Below, piece after piece: positions 36,022 through 44,042 of a stretch of DNA of 64,000 nucleotides. The stretch lies in contig NZ_JAPWGO010000002.1 in assembly GCF_027213785.1 (NCBI RefSeq), positions 186,001 to 250,000 of the forward strand, read 5' to 3'. The notes below the pieces were generated by a model. It made no database searches, had not been told where the DNA came from, and worked only from the letters and a program-made list of their open reading frames with translations. The position numbers and the translations under genes were made by a program. How positions within the stretch are numbered: the stretch's first letter is position 1; each line of letters begins with the position of its first letter. The DNA comes from Limimaricola sp. G21655-S1 (GTDB lineage Bacteria > Pseudomonadota > Alphaproteobacteria > Rhodobacterales > Rhodobacteraceae).

Positions 36022-36321
36022 ATGCCCCGCAAGTTCACGCCCAAGGTCGTGACCGCCAACCGCCTTCTCGAGGGCGATGCCGTCTGGCTGACCGCCGACG
36101 GGCGCTGGACTCCGGACATGCGCGAGGCCGAGCTGATCGACGAGGAGGCGCATGCCGAGTTGCGGCTGCTGGCGGCGCAGAGTCAGGCCGACATCGTCGT
36201 CGGCCCCTATCTCGCCGATGCCAAGCCCGGCGCCGAGGGACCCGAGCCCACGCATTTCCGCGAAACCTTCCGTACCCGCGGTCCGTCGAACTACGCCCAC
36301 GGCAAGCAGGTGGAGCTCTGA
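36022..36321 (+). CDS. DUF2849 protein of the sulfite-reduction cluster
   Basis: A 99-residue soluble protein of unknown function starting MPRKFTPKVVTANRLLEGDAVWLTADG. The conserved block GDAVWL-T-DGRWT and the ending PTHFRETFRTRGPSNY mark DUF2849, a small family found next to cysI in alphaproteobacteria. It has no cysteines, hence no cluster-binding role of its own. The gene starts the cys operon, two bases before cysI, so a chaperone or regulatory role for the reductase is plausible but not shown. Confidence 0.88.
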   Translation: MPRKFTPKVVTANRLLEGDAVWLTADGRWTPDMREAELIDEEAHAELRLLAAQSQADIVVGPYLADAKPGAEGPEPTHFRETFRTRGPSNYAHGKQVEL

Positions 36322-36323
36322 GC

Positions 36324-38006
36324 ATGTATCACTACAACGACTTCGACCGCGCCTTCGTCCAAGAGCGCGTGAACCAGTTCCGCGGCCAGGTGGAGCGCCG
36401 GATCGACGGTTCGCTCAAGGAGGAGGAGTTCCGCCCGCTTCGCCTGATGAACGGTCTCTACCTGCAGCTGCATGCCTACATGCTGCGCGTGGCCATCCCC
36501 TATGGCACGCTCAATTCCGACCAGATGCGCACGCTGGCGCTCCTGGCCGAGAAGTGGGATCGCGGCTACGGCCATTTCACCACGCGCCAGAACATCCAGT
36601 ACAACTGGCCCGCCCTGCGTGACGTACCGGACATGCTGCAGGCGCTGGCCGATGTCGGCCTTCACGCGATCCAGACCTCCGGCAACACGATCCGCAACGT
36701 GACCGCCGACCATTTCGCCGGCGCCGCCGCCGACGAGATCGCCGATCCGCGCCCCGTGGCCGAGCTGCTGCGCCAGTGGTCGACCGATCACCCGGAATTC
36801 CAGTTCCTGCCGCGCAAGTTCAAGATCGCCGTGACCGGCGCCGCGCATGACCGCGCGGTGATCCAGGCCCACGACATCGGCATCCAGATCGTCGAGAACG
36901 CCAAGGGCGAGATCGGCTACAAGGTGCTGGTCGGTGGCGGCCTCGGGCGCACCCCGATGATCGGCAAGGTGATCGAGGAGTTCGTCAGCCAGGAAGACCT
37001 GCTGCCCTACTGCGAGGCGATCGTCGCCGCCTACAACCTGATGGGCCGGCGCGACAACAAGTACAAGGCACGCATCAAGATCACCGTCTTCGAGAACGGC
37101 CTCGACGCGTTCCGCGACGCGGTGAACGAGCAGTTCGCCCGCACCAAGCCCGCCTTCTCGGGCGTGGACGTGAAGCTGTTCGAGGAGATCCGCGCGCAAT
37201 TCGCCCCGCCCGCGTGGCGCAACGCGCCGATCGAGGCCTATGACGCGGCCTATGCCGCCGACCCGCTGTTCCGCAGCTGGGCCGATACCAACCTCGCGCA
37301 GCACCGCGCCGAGGGCTACGCCATCGTGTCGGTATCGCTCAAGAAGCCGGGGCAGACGCCGGGCGACGCCACCGCCGAGCAGATGCGGGTGCTGGCCGAG
37401 CTCGCCGATCTCTACGGGCACAACGAGCTGCGCATCAGCCACGAGCAGAACGTGATCATCCCGCATGTCCACAAATCGGACCTGCCGGCGCTTTACGCGA
37501 AGCTGCGCGAGCACGACCTCGCCGCGGCCAATATCGGGCTGGTCTCGGACATCATCGCCTGCCCGGGCATGGATTACTGCGCGCTGGCCACGGCCCGTTC
37601 GATCCCGGTGGCCCAGCAGATCGCGCTGCGCTTCGAGGAGCTGAAGCTGGAGCACGACGTGGGCCCGCTCAAGATCAAGATCTCGGGCTGCATCAACGCC
37701 TGCGGCCATCACCATGTCGGCCATATCGGCATCCTCGGGCTCGACCGCGCCGGGGTCGAGAACTACCAGGTGACGCTGGGCGGTTCGGGCGACGAGACCG
37801 CGAGCATCGGCGAGCGCGCCGGCCCCGGCTTTTCGGCCGAGGAGATCGTGCCCGCGATCGAGCGGCTGGTTCTGGGCTATCTCGACCTGCGTTCGGGGCC
37901 GGAAGAGACTTTCCTCGCCGCCTATCGCCGGCTCGGGCCCGCGCCGTTCAAGGCCGTGCTCTACCCCGAGCAAGAGGCGAAGCGGGAGCGGGCTGATGCT
38001 GCATGA
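36324..38006 (+). CDS. cysI: Siroheme- and 4Fe-4S-dependent sulfite (nitrite) reductase, CysI type
   Basis: Catalyses the six-electron reduction of sulfite to sulfide. The 560-residue protein has the duplicated nitrite/sulfite-reductase ferredoxin-like halves (GHFTTRQNIQYNWP and LRISHEQNVIIP) and the cluster cysteines in ACPGMDYC and SGCINACGHH that also ligate siroheme. The arginines around GYGHFTTRQN contact siroheme. Electrons probably come from ferredoxin and the reductase at 39264, as no CysJ gene is present. The start is ATG 36324, two bases after the DUF2849 stop. Its C-terminus overlaps cysH by 11 bases. Confidence 0.93.
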   Translation: MYHYNDFDRAFVQERVNQFRGQVERRIDGSLKEEEFRPLRLMNGLYLQLHAYMLRVAIPYGTLNSDQMRTLALLAEKWDRGYGHFTTRQNIQYNWPALRDVPDMLQALADVGLHAIQTSGNTIRNVTADHFAGAAADEIADPRPVAELLRQWSTDHPEFQFLPRKFKIAVTGAAHDRAVIQAHDIGIQIVENAKGEIGYKVLVGGGLGRTPMIGKVIEEFVSQEDLLPYCEAIVAAYNLMGRRDNKYKARIKITVFENGLDAFRDAVNEQFARTKPAFSGVDVKLFEEIRAQFAPPAWRNAPIEAYDAAYAADPLFRSWADTNLAQHRAEGYAIVSVSLKKPGQTPGDATAEQMRVLAELADLYGHNELRISHEQNVIIPHVHKSDLPALYAKLREHDLAAANIGLVSDIIACPGMDYCALATARSIPVAQQIALRFEELKLEHDVGPLKIKISGCINACGHHHVGHIGILGLDRAGVENYQVTLGGSGDETASIGERAGPGFSAEEIVPAIERLVLGYLDLRSGPEETFLAAYRRLGPAPFKAVLYPEQEAKRERADAA

Positions 38007-38739
38007 GAGGCCGCATCGCATCGACGAGACCGTCCGTGACCTGAACGCCCGCTACCGCCACCATGGCGCCACCGCGGTGCTGGAAAAGGCGCTGGCCGAG
38101 CACGCGCTCGGCCGGATCGCCCTGGTCAGCTCGTTCGGCGCGGAATCGGTCGTGCTCCTGCACCTCGTCTCGGTGATCGACCGCACCACCCCGGTGCTCT
38201 TCGTCGACACCGAGATGCTTTTCGCCGAAACGCTGGCCTACCAGATGGAGCTGACGGAGCGGCTGAACCTCAAGAACGTGCGCACTATCAAGGCTCGTCC
38301 CGAGGCGTTGGCCGAGCACGACCCCGAGAACCTGCTGCACAAGTCGAACCCCGACCTGTGCTGCGCGATCCGCAAGACCGAGCCGCTGCAACGCGCGCTC
38401 TCGGGCTTCGACAGCTGGATCACCGGGCGCAAGCGCTACCAGGGCAAGACCCGCGCCGCGCTCGAGTTCTTCGAGAACGAGGACGACCTGCGGATCAAGA
38501 TCAATCCGCTGGCCCACTGGACCAGCACCGACCTGCAGGACTATATCGCCGAGAACCGCCTGCCCCGGCACCCGCTGGTGGCGCAGGGCTACCCCTCGAT
38601 CGGCTGCGCACCCTGCACCAGCAAGGTCGCGCCCGGCGAAGACCCCCGTGCCGGTCGCTGGCGCGACAGCGACAAGGAAGAGTGCGGCATTCATTTCGTG
38701 AACGGGAAGATGGTACGCGGCAAGCCCGCCGAAGCCTGA
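37996..38739 (+). CDS. cysH: Assimilatory APS reductase (CysH, 4Fe-4S type)
   Basis: Reduces adenylylsulfate (APS) to sulfite with thioredoxin or glutathione. The 247-residue protein has the PP-loop-related SSFGAESVVLLHLVS and DTEMLFAET, and the cysteines in DLCCAIRK and GCAPCTSK that hold the 4Fe-4S cluster, which points to APS rather than PAPS as substrate; the redox-active Cys is in EECGIHF at the C-terminus. ATG 37996 has GGAG seven bases upstream and overlaps the cysI end. Confidence 0.93.
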   Translation: MLHERPHRIDETVRDLNARYRHHGATAVLEKALAEHALGRIALVSSFGAESVVLLHLVSVIDRTTPVLFVDTEMLFAETLAYQMELTERLNLKNVRTIKARPEALAEHDPENLLHKSNPDLCCAIRKTEPLQRALSGFDSWITGRKRYQGKTRAALEFFENEDDLRIKINPLAHWTSTDLQDYIAENRLPRHPLVAQGYPSIGCAPCTSKVAPGEDPRAGRWRDSDKEECGIHFVNGKMVRGKPAEA

Positions 38740-38756
38740 AACCTCCCGGCGAAGCC

Positions 38757-38777
38757 GCAGATTTGAAGACTGATGAA
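38757..38777 (+). repeat. Degenerate half copy of the dispersed repeat
   Basis: GCAGATTTG-AAGACT-GATGAA resembles the left arm of the large inverted repeats at 10515 and 24071, here without a right arm but followed by the short palindrome GGGCCCGGCCCC. It lies between cysH and the DUF934 gene. Confidence 0.5.
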
Positions 38778-38803
38778 CAGGGGCCCGGCCCCGAGAGGAC
38801 GAG

Positions 38804-39211
38804 ATGACCGTGATCGTGACCGACAAGGGCTTCGCCCCAGACGACTTCACCGGCAGCTTCGTGCCGCTGGCCGAGGTGAACGCGGCCGACACCGCCGTCG
38901 AGATCGCCCCCGGCGACGACCCGCGCGAGCTGATCGGGCGTCTGGGCGAGATCGCCGCCATCCGGGTGCTGTTTCCCGCCTTTTCCGACGGGCGCGGCTT
39001 CACCCATGCGCGTGACCTGCGCTCCCTGGGCTTCACCGGTCGGCTGCGCGCCGCGGGCCACGTGATCGCGGATCAATACGCCATGGCCCGGCGTTCGGGT
39101 TTCGACGAGGTCGAGATCTCCGACGATCTGGCGCAGCGCCAGCCCGAGGACCAGTGGCGCGCCCGTGCCGACTGGCAGGCCCATCACTACCAGGCGCGGC
39201 TGCGCGGTTGA
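38804..39211 (+). CDS. DUF934 protein of the sulfite-reduction cluster
   Basis: A 135-residue protein with the DUF934 signature: LGEIAAIRVLFPAFSDGRGFTHARDLRSLGFTGRLRAAGHVIADQYAMARRSGFDEVE. The family is annotated as probably involved in sulfite reduction because it nearly always sits beside cysI/cysH. It has no cysteine and no visible cofactor site. It starts at ATG 38804, 64 bases after cysH, with GAGAGGACGAG upstream. Its biochemical role is unknown. Confidence 0.88.
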   Translation: MTVIVTDKGFAPDDFTGSFVPLAEVNAADTAVEIAPGDDPRELIGRLGEIAAIRVLFPAFSDGRGFTHARDLRSLGFTGRLRAAGHVIADQYAMARRSGFDEVEISDDLAQRQPEDQWRARADWQAHHYQARLRG

Positions 39212-39263
39212 GCCGCCTTTACCCGTAACGCCTCCTCCCCTATTCGAGCCGAACGAGAAAGAC

Positions 39264-40094
39264 ATGACCGAGCAAAGCCCAGTGACCCAGACCAACGCCG
39301 CCCGCGTCGCACAATCTCCCGACGGACAGGTCGTGACCGCCGTGCGTCACTACACTGACAGCCTGTTTTCGTTCCGGATCACCCGGCCGGCGAGCCTGCG
39401 CTTCCGCTCGGGCGAATTCGTGATGATCGGCCTGATGGGCGACAACGGCAAGCCGCTGATGCGCGCCTATTCCATCGCCTCGCCGAACTGGGACGAAGAG
39501 CTGGAATTCTACTCGATCAAGGTCGCCGACGGCCCGCTCACCTCGAAGCTGCAGCATATCCAGGAAGGCGACCACGTCATCCTGCGCCCCAAACCGGTGG
39601 GCACGCTGGTCCATGACGCGCTGATCCCGGGCAAGCGGCTGTGGCTGTTCTCGACCGGTACCGGCTTCGCGCCCTTCGCCTCGCTGTTGCGCGATCCCGA
39701 GACCTTCGAGAAGTTCGAGCAGGTCATCGTCACCCATACCTGCCGCGACGTGGCCGAGCTGACCTATGGCCGCGAATTGGTCGAGAGCGTCAAGACCGAC
39801 GAGATGCTGCGCGAGCTGATCGGCGAGGAGAACCTCGACAAGCTGGTCTACTATCCGACCACCACGCGCGAGGAGAGCCCGAAGATGGGCCGGATCACGC
39901 ATCTGATCGAGAATGGCGAGCTGTTCTCGGATCTGGGCGTGCCGGCGCTCGATCCCGAGACCGACCGGGCGATGGTCTGCGGCAGCCTCGCCTTCAACCT
40001 CGACATCAAGGAGCTGCTCGAGAAGGCCGGCCTGCGCGAGGGCGCCAATTCCGACCCGGCCGAGTTCGTGATCGAGAAGGCCTTCGTCGGCTGA
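39264..40094 (+). CDS. fpr: Ferredoxin-NADP+ reductase
   Basis: FAD enzyme of 276 residues that moves electrons between NADPH and ferredoxin or flavodoxin. It has the FAD motif RAYSIASPNWDEELEFYSIKV, the phosphate loop LTSKLQHIQEGD, and the NADPH motifs LFSTGTGFAPFASLL and MVCGSLAFN. The C-terminal EKAFVG is typical of the bacterial subclass whose last residues stack on the flavin. As the last gene of the cys block it could supply electrons to CysI. ATG 39264 follows GAACGAGAAAGAC. A terminator comes next. Confidence 0.92.
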   Translation: MTEQSPVTQTNAARVAQSPDGQVVTAVRHYTDSLFSFRITRPASLRFRSGEFVMIGLMGDNGKPLMRAYSIASPNWDEELEFYSIKVADGPLTSKLQHIQEGDHVILRPKPVGTLVHDALIPGKRLWLFSTGTGFAPFASLLRDPETFEKFEQVIVTHTCRDVAELTYGRELVESVKTDEMLRELIGEENLDKLVYYPTTTREESPKMGRITHLIENGELFSDLGVPALDPETDRAMVCGSLAFNLDIKELLEKAGLREGANSDPAEFVIEKAFVG

Positions 40095-40119
40095 GCCCGT
40101 CCGCATCGACATAAAAAAA

Positions 40120-40145
40120 CGCCGCGCGGAGCGATCCGCGCGGCG
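40120..40145. terminator. Terminator after fpr
   Basis: Arms CGCCGCGCGGA and TCCGCGCGGCG around GCGA, with AAAAAAA before and TTTTCGTTTT after, a strong intrinsic terminator usable on both strands. Confidence 0.9.
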
Positions 40146-40200
40146 TTTTCGTTTTGCCTTGCTGGCGATGGGCGGCCCGGTCATCCGGGCCGCGCCACCC

Positions 40201-40788
40201 TCACTCGACGCCCAGCTCGGCGCGGATGTCCTCGAGCAGCGAATCGCGAATCGCGGGATAGCGGCGCGCGCGCTCCAGCGCGGTGGCCAGCTGCTCGCGG
40301 CGCTCGCTTTCGAGCGCGCTGTCGGCGATCGCCTGCTGCACCGCCTCGTAGTCGAAGGTTTCGGGCTCGAGCGCCGCGTCGAGGATCGCGAGACCTTCGT
40401 TGCTGCCGGCGGCCTCGGTACCGAGCGTTTCCTCGGCCTCTTGCTCGACTTCCTCGGCGAGGTTCACATCATCCATCAGGATCACCGGCTCCGCGCCCTC
40501 GGGCGCGGGGATGGTCTCTTCCTCGACCTCTTCGGTCAGCGCCTCGGTATCGGCGGCACCGCCTTCGGGCGGGGTGATCTCGCCGGCCTCGTCATTGGGG
40601 GTGATGTCGGCGGCGGGCGCCTCGGCTTCTTCGCCGGCGATGTCGGCGGTCGGCGGCTCCGCCAGCTGGCCGACTTCCTCGTCGGTGGCCTGATTGGTCG
40701 TGACCTCGGCGTCGTCACCGCCCCAGATCGTAGTCACCACGACGACCGCGAGCACCGCGGCGGCGATGATGCCGACAATTTTCATCAT
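40201..40788 (-). CDS. Acidic membrane-anchored protein of unknown function
   Basis: About 195 residues: a short N-terminal membrane anchor (MKIVGIIAAAVLAVVVVTTIW), then a very acidic, low-complexity region (EE, AE, PE and TEE runs, residues 25-120), and a C-terminal helical part (FDYEAVQQAIADSALESERREQLATALERARRYPAIRDSLLEDIRAEL). I recognise no named domain. ATG 40788 has AAGGA eight bases upstream; the alternative ATG at 40797 has no space for one. It is divergent from infC. The disordered acidic stretch suggests a periplasmic spacer. Confidence 0.65.
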   Translation of the reverse strand: MMKIVGIIAAAVLAVVVVTTIWGGDDAEVTTNQATDEEVGQLAEPPTADIAGEEAEAPAADITPNDEAGEITPPEGGAADTEALTEEVEEETIPAPEGAEPVILMDDVNLAEEVEQEAEETLGTEAAGSNEGLAILDAALEPETFDYEAVQQAIADSALESERREQLATALERARRYPAIRDSLLEDIRAELGVE

Positions 40789-40967
40789 TGCGCTCATCCT
40801 TGCTGAAAATCCTGAACCTTTGTCGGCCCACATAGCACGGGTCATGCCAGATGCCACCGCGAGAGGGAAGCGGAACAGGCGCATTGGCCTTGTTTTGCGG
40901 CTTGAATCGCACTACCGGGGCGATTACCTTTCGCCCTACCCAATCGAACAACCGAAGGACTTGCACC

Positions 40968-41513
40968 ATAGCCCGCAGACCTCACAACGCGCCGCCAACG
41001 CGCGACACCGGCCCCCGCGTCAACGATCGTATTCGCGTGGCCGAAATCCGACTGATCGGACAGAACGGCGAGAATATCGGCGTCGTCAGCCCCGAGCGTG
41101 GCCTGGCCCTTGCCGAAGAGGCCGGTCTCGACCTCGTCGAGATCTCGCCCAATGCCACGCCCCCGGTCTGCAAGATCATGGACTTCGGCAAGTTCAAATA
41201 CGAGACGCAGAAGAAAGAGGCCGAGGCCCGCAAGAACCAGAAGACCTTCGAAATCAAGGAGGTCAAGTTCCGCCCCAACACCGACACGAACGATTACGAC
41301 GTGAAGATGCGGAACGTGCTGCGGTTCCTCGAAGGCGGCGACAAGGTCAAGGTCACGCTGCGCTTCCGGGGCCGCGAGATGGCGCACCAGGAGCTCGGCC
41401 GCGAGCTGCTCGAGCGCGTCGCCTCCGACGTGGCCGAGATCGGCAAGGTCGAGAACATGCCGAAGATGGAAGGCCGCCAGATGGTCATGATGATCGGGCC
41501 GACCCAGAAATAA
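40968..41513 (+). CDS. infC: Translation initiation factor IF-3 (probable AUA start codon)
   Basis: Binds the 30S subunit, checks the start codon and keeps subunits apart. The 181-residue protein has the N-domain ([63 protein letters not shown]) and C-domain ([22 protein letters not shown] ... [20 protein letters not shown]). No ATG, GTG or TTG in frame fits the known N-terminus (ARRPHNAPP). The codon ATA at 40968 follows GAAGGA by eight bases and is the only candidate. infC commonly uses rare start codons, giving IF-3 control over its own synthesis. Confidence 0.92.
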   Translation: MARRPHNAPPTRDTGPRVNDRIRVAEIRLIGQNGENIGVVSPERGLALAEEAGLDLVEISPNATPPVCKIMDFGKFKYETQKKEAEARKNQKTFEIKEVKFRPNTDTNDYDVKMRNVLRFLEGGDKVKVTLRFRGREMAHQELGRELLERVASDVAEIGKVENMPKMEGRQMVMMIGPTQK

Positions 41514-41540
41514 TCCGCCTCGCGCGTAAGCGCCGATGCG

Positions 41541-41566
41541 AAAGGCCGCCCATCGGGGCGGCCTTT
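41541..41566 (+). terminator. Terminator of infC
   Basis: AAAGGCCGCCC and GGGGCGGCCTTT around ATC, followed by TGTCGTTTC. Confidence 0.75.
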
Positions 41567-41705
41567 GTCGTTTCTGGCTCGGCTCCGAGCACGGCGAGAC
41601 CGTGGAACGTACAACTGACGGCTGATTCGGCCTGGATTGCCGAAGCGGAATCGGCGCCCGGCTTGCGGGGCGGTTGTCGGTATTGAGTGGCTTGGCAGAA
41701 CGCTA

Positions 41706-41733
41706 ACGGGCCGCCCCTTTCGGAGCGGCCCGT
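41706..41733 (-). terminator. Terminator of the OmpA-type gene
   Basis: ACGGGCCGC and GCGGCCCGT around a ten-base loop, about 33 bases beyond the stop codon of the OmpA-type gene on the minus strand. Confidence 0.6.
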
Positions 41734-41765
41734 CCTCGTCGGGCGCGAAGCCCCTCGCTTCGGCC

Positions 41766-43802
41766 TTATTGCGCGGACGCCACCTGCTGCAGCAGCGGCG
41801 TGATCCGGCGCACGGTGGCGCGGCGGTTCGCCTGCACGTCGCCCTCGCTCTCGACCTTCAGGAACCGCTCGCCATAGCCCTGCACCACGAGGTTCTCGGG
41901 CGGGATGTCGAAGTTCTCGGTCAGCGCCAGCGCCACCGTCTCGGCCCGGCGATCCGACAGGGCGAGGTTGTAGGCGTCGTTGCCCACGGCGTCGGTATGA
42001 CCTTCGATCAGGAACACCTCGCGCGGGTTCTCGGCCAGCCGATCCTCGATCGCGAGACCGAGATCGACCAGCGTCGAGGCCTGCTCGGGCCGCAGCGCCG
42101 CCGAACCGGTGGCGAAGGTGAGCGTGTCGAGATCGATGGCCGGCACCAGCGAGCGCACCGCCTCGATCTCGCGCACCTGCCGCAGGCTGTAGTTGCGCCC
42201 CGTATCGACCGCAGCCTCGGTGCGCAGCGCCTCCAGAAGCGCGGCCCGGTCGGCCTCGGCAGCCGAGAGCGTCACCGGCGCCGGTTCGATCTCGCGCAGC
42301 GAACGCACATCGACCGGCTCGGTCTGGGCCAGATCGTCGAACAGCTCGATCTCGGTGCCGTCGGCGAAGATCCGGCTGCGACGCAGCACGCGGCCCTGCG
42401 CGTCGCGGATCGTCACCACCTTGGTGCCGTCCTCGCGGGTCAGCGTGGTGCGGGTCGAACCGTCGTTGAACGTCTCGGTCCGAAGGTCGGCGCCGGGCTG
42501 GCGCAGCAGCGCGTCGTCGTCGCGGTAGATCTCGAGCCCGTTGTCGCCCTCGACCACCACCCGGTCGCCGGTATTGGCGACGACTTCGCGGCCATTGTTG
42601 AGAAGCGAGCCGACGGCGACGGCACCGATGCCCAGAAGCAGCGCCTTCTGGAAGTCCGAGAGACCGTCGTCATCATCCTCGGCCTCGGTGGCCTGCGCCT
42701 CGGCGGCGGCATTCGCGTTCACCTTCGCGGCGAATTCCTCGTCGCTCTGACGCGAGTTCTCCTCGTCGATCTCGGTCTCGGTAACCTCGGCGACCTCGGC
42801 CTCGTTCGAAGCGGCCGCTGCCGCGACGGCCTGCTGCGGCTCCTGCGCGGTCGGGTCGACGTCCTGCTCTTCGGCATTGGCGCGGCGCTCGGCACGGCGG
42901 GCCTCACGCTGGGCGCGACGCGCGGCACGCTCCTCGGCGGTCAGCTTCGGCGCGGCCTCCTCGGCGGCACCGGCCTCGGCCTGCTCGCCTTCGGCGCTGC
43001 CCGCCTCCGCCTCGAGAGCGGCCTGCGCCTCGGCTTCGATCTCGGCCTGCTTGGCGGCTTTCTTGGCAGCCTTCCTGGCAGCCTTGCGCTCTGCCTTGTT
43101 GGCAGCGGCCTGTTCTTCGGCTTCGGCCGCAGCCTGGGCTTCTGCCTCGGCTTCGGCCTGCTGTTCGGCCTCGGCTTGCGCCTGTGCTTCGGCAGCCTCG
43201 GCCTCTGCCTGCGCTTCAGCCTGCGCTTCTGCTTCGGCCTGTGCCTCGGCCTCCTGACGGATCTGCTCCTCGGCTGCAGCGCGTTCGGCAGCCTGGGCCT
43301 CCTCGGCTCGTGCTGCTTCCTCGGCGGCCTTTGCTTCGGCCGCCTGTGCGTCTGCCTCGGCCTGCGCCTGTTCGGCCTGTCCCTCGCCCTGCGCCGCGGC
43401 ACCGGTCACGGCGTCAGCGGCCGCATCGGCGGCGCCTTCGACTGCCTCGGTGGCCGTGTCGGCTGCATTGGCAGCGGCCCGGTTCGCGGAACGGGCGGCG
43501 CGCAGCGCCTGCTGGATCGCTTCGCGGTCGCCGCTCAGCAGCAGGTCGAAATCGAGACCGGCCTCCGCGGCCGTCTCCGCGTCGATCTGGCCGGATTCGG
43601 CGAGCTTCTGCAGCACGCGGGCCCGCAGTTCGATCAGCGGCGTGCCTTGCGGATCGGCTTCGCCTTCGCAGGGCGGGGTCGCCCCGTCGGAGCAGAACAG
43701 CGCCTCGCCGCCCTGCTGGGCGGAGGCCAGCGGCGCGAGGTTCGGCAGCATGAGCGACAGGCTGGCCACGAGGGCCGTGGTCGTGCGGTAGCTTCGTTTC
43801 AT
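41766..43802 (-). CDS. OmpA-family protein with long Ala/Glu coiled-coil region
   Basis: A 678-residue envelope protein starting at ATG 43802 (GAGGAG upstream) with a signal peptide (MKRSYRTTTALVASLSLMLPNLAPLASA). Residues roughly 100-330 form a low-complexity, Ala-, Glu- and Gln-rich coiled coil (many EAQAEA units), with basic AARKAAKKAAKQ islands. A hydrophobic patch (FQKALLLGIGAVAVGSLLNNG) follows, then a beta-rich region and a C-terminal OmpA peptidoglycan-binding domain (TFATGSAALRPEQASTLVDLG ... EGHTDAVGNDAYNLALSDRRAETV). It probably links envelope layers across the periplasm. Very long open frames on the opposite strand are shadows. Confidence 0.85.
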   Translation of the reverse strand: MKRSYRTTTALVASLSLMLPNLAPLASAQQGGEALFCSDGATPPCEGEADPQGTPLIELRARVLQKLAESGQIDAETAAEAGLDFDLLLSGDREAIQQALRAARSANRAAANAADTATEAVEGAADAAADAVTGAAAQGEGQAEQAQAEADAQAAEAKAAEEAARAEEAQAAERAAAEEQIRQEAEAQAEAEAQAEAQAEAEAAEAQAQAEAEQQAEAEAEAQAAAEAEEQAAANKAERKAARKAAKKAAKQAEIEAEAQAALEAEAGSAEGEQAEAGAAEEAAPKLTAEERAARRAQREARRAERRANAEEQDVDPTAQEPQQAVAAAAASNEAEVAEVTETEIDEENSRQSDEEFAAKVNANAAAEAQATEAEDDDDGLSDFQKALLLGIGAVAVGSLLNNGREVVANTGDRVVVEGDNGLEIYRDDDALLRQPGADLRTETFNDGSTRTTLTREDGTKVVTIRDAQGRVLRRSRIFADGTEIELFDDLAQTEPVDVRSLREIEPAPVTLSAAEADRAALLEALRTEAAVDTGRNYSLRQVREIEAVRSLVPAIDLDTLTFATGSAALRPEQASTLVDLGLAIEDRLAENPREVFLIEGHTDAVGNDAYNLALSDRRAETVALALTENFDIPPENLVVQGYGERFLKVESEGDVQANRRATVRRITPLLQQVASAQ

Positions 43803-44042
43803 CAGAATCTCCTCTCGGACCGCTCCGCGTCGGACGGGACCGGCATTGCCAGTGCAACGCGGGCGGTGGCGGCATGGGTCCGTGAGGGGGCGCGCTATGC
43901 AATAACAGTGTGGCGTCATGGGATGGTCGCGGCGCCACAGGACGGAATAAGAGCACCGGCCTTGCCAATTTCCGCCGTAATCGCGCAGGATTTTAGAAAG
44001 CCAAGGGACAGTCCCCACCTCCCCCAGCCGCTGGAGCGCCAG
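43803..44042. other. Intergenic promoter region between the OmpA-type gene and the conserved unknown
   Basis: About 240 bases without a supported gene. It is less GC-rich in the middle (CAATAACAGTGTGGCGTCATGGG, written in pieces: CAATAACAG at 43900) and should hold two divergent promoters. I see no strong operator-like dyad. Confidence 0.4.
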
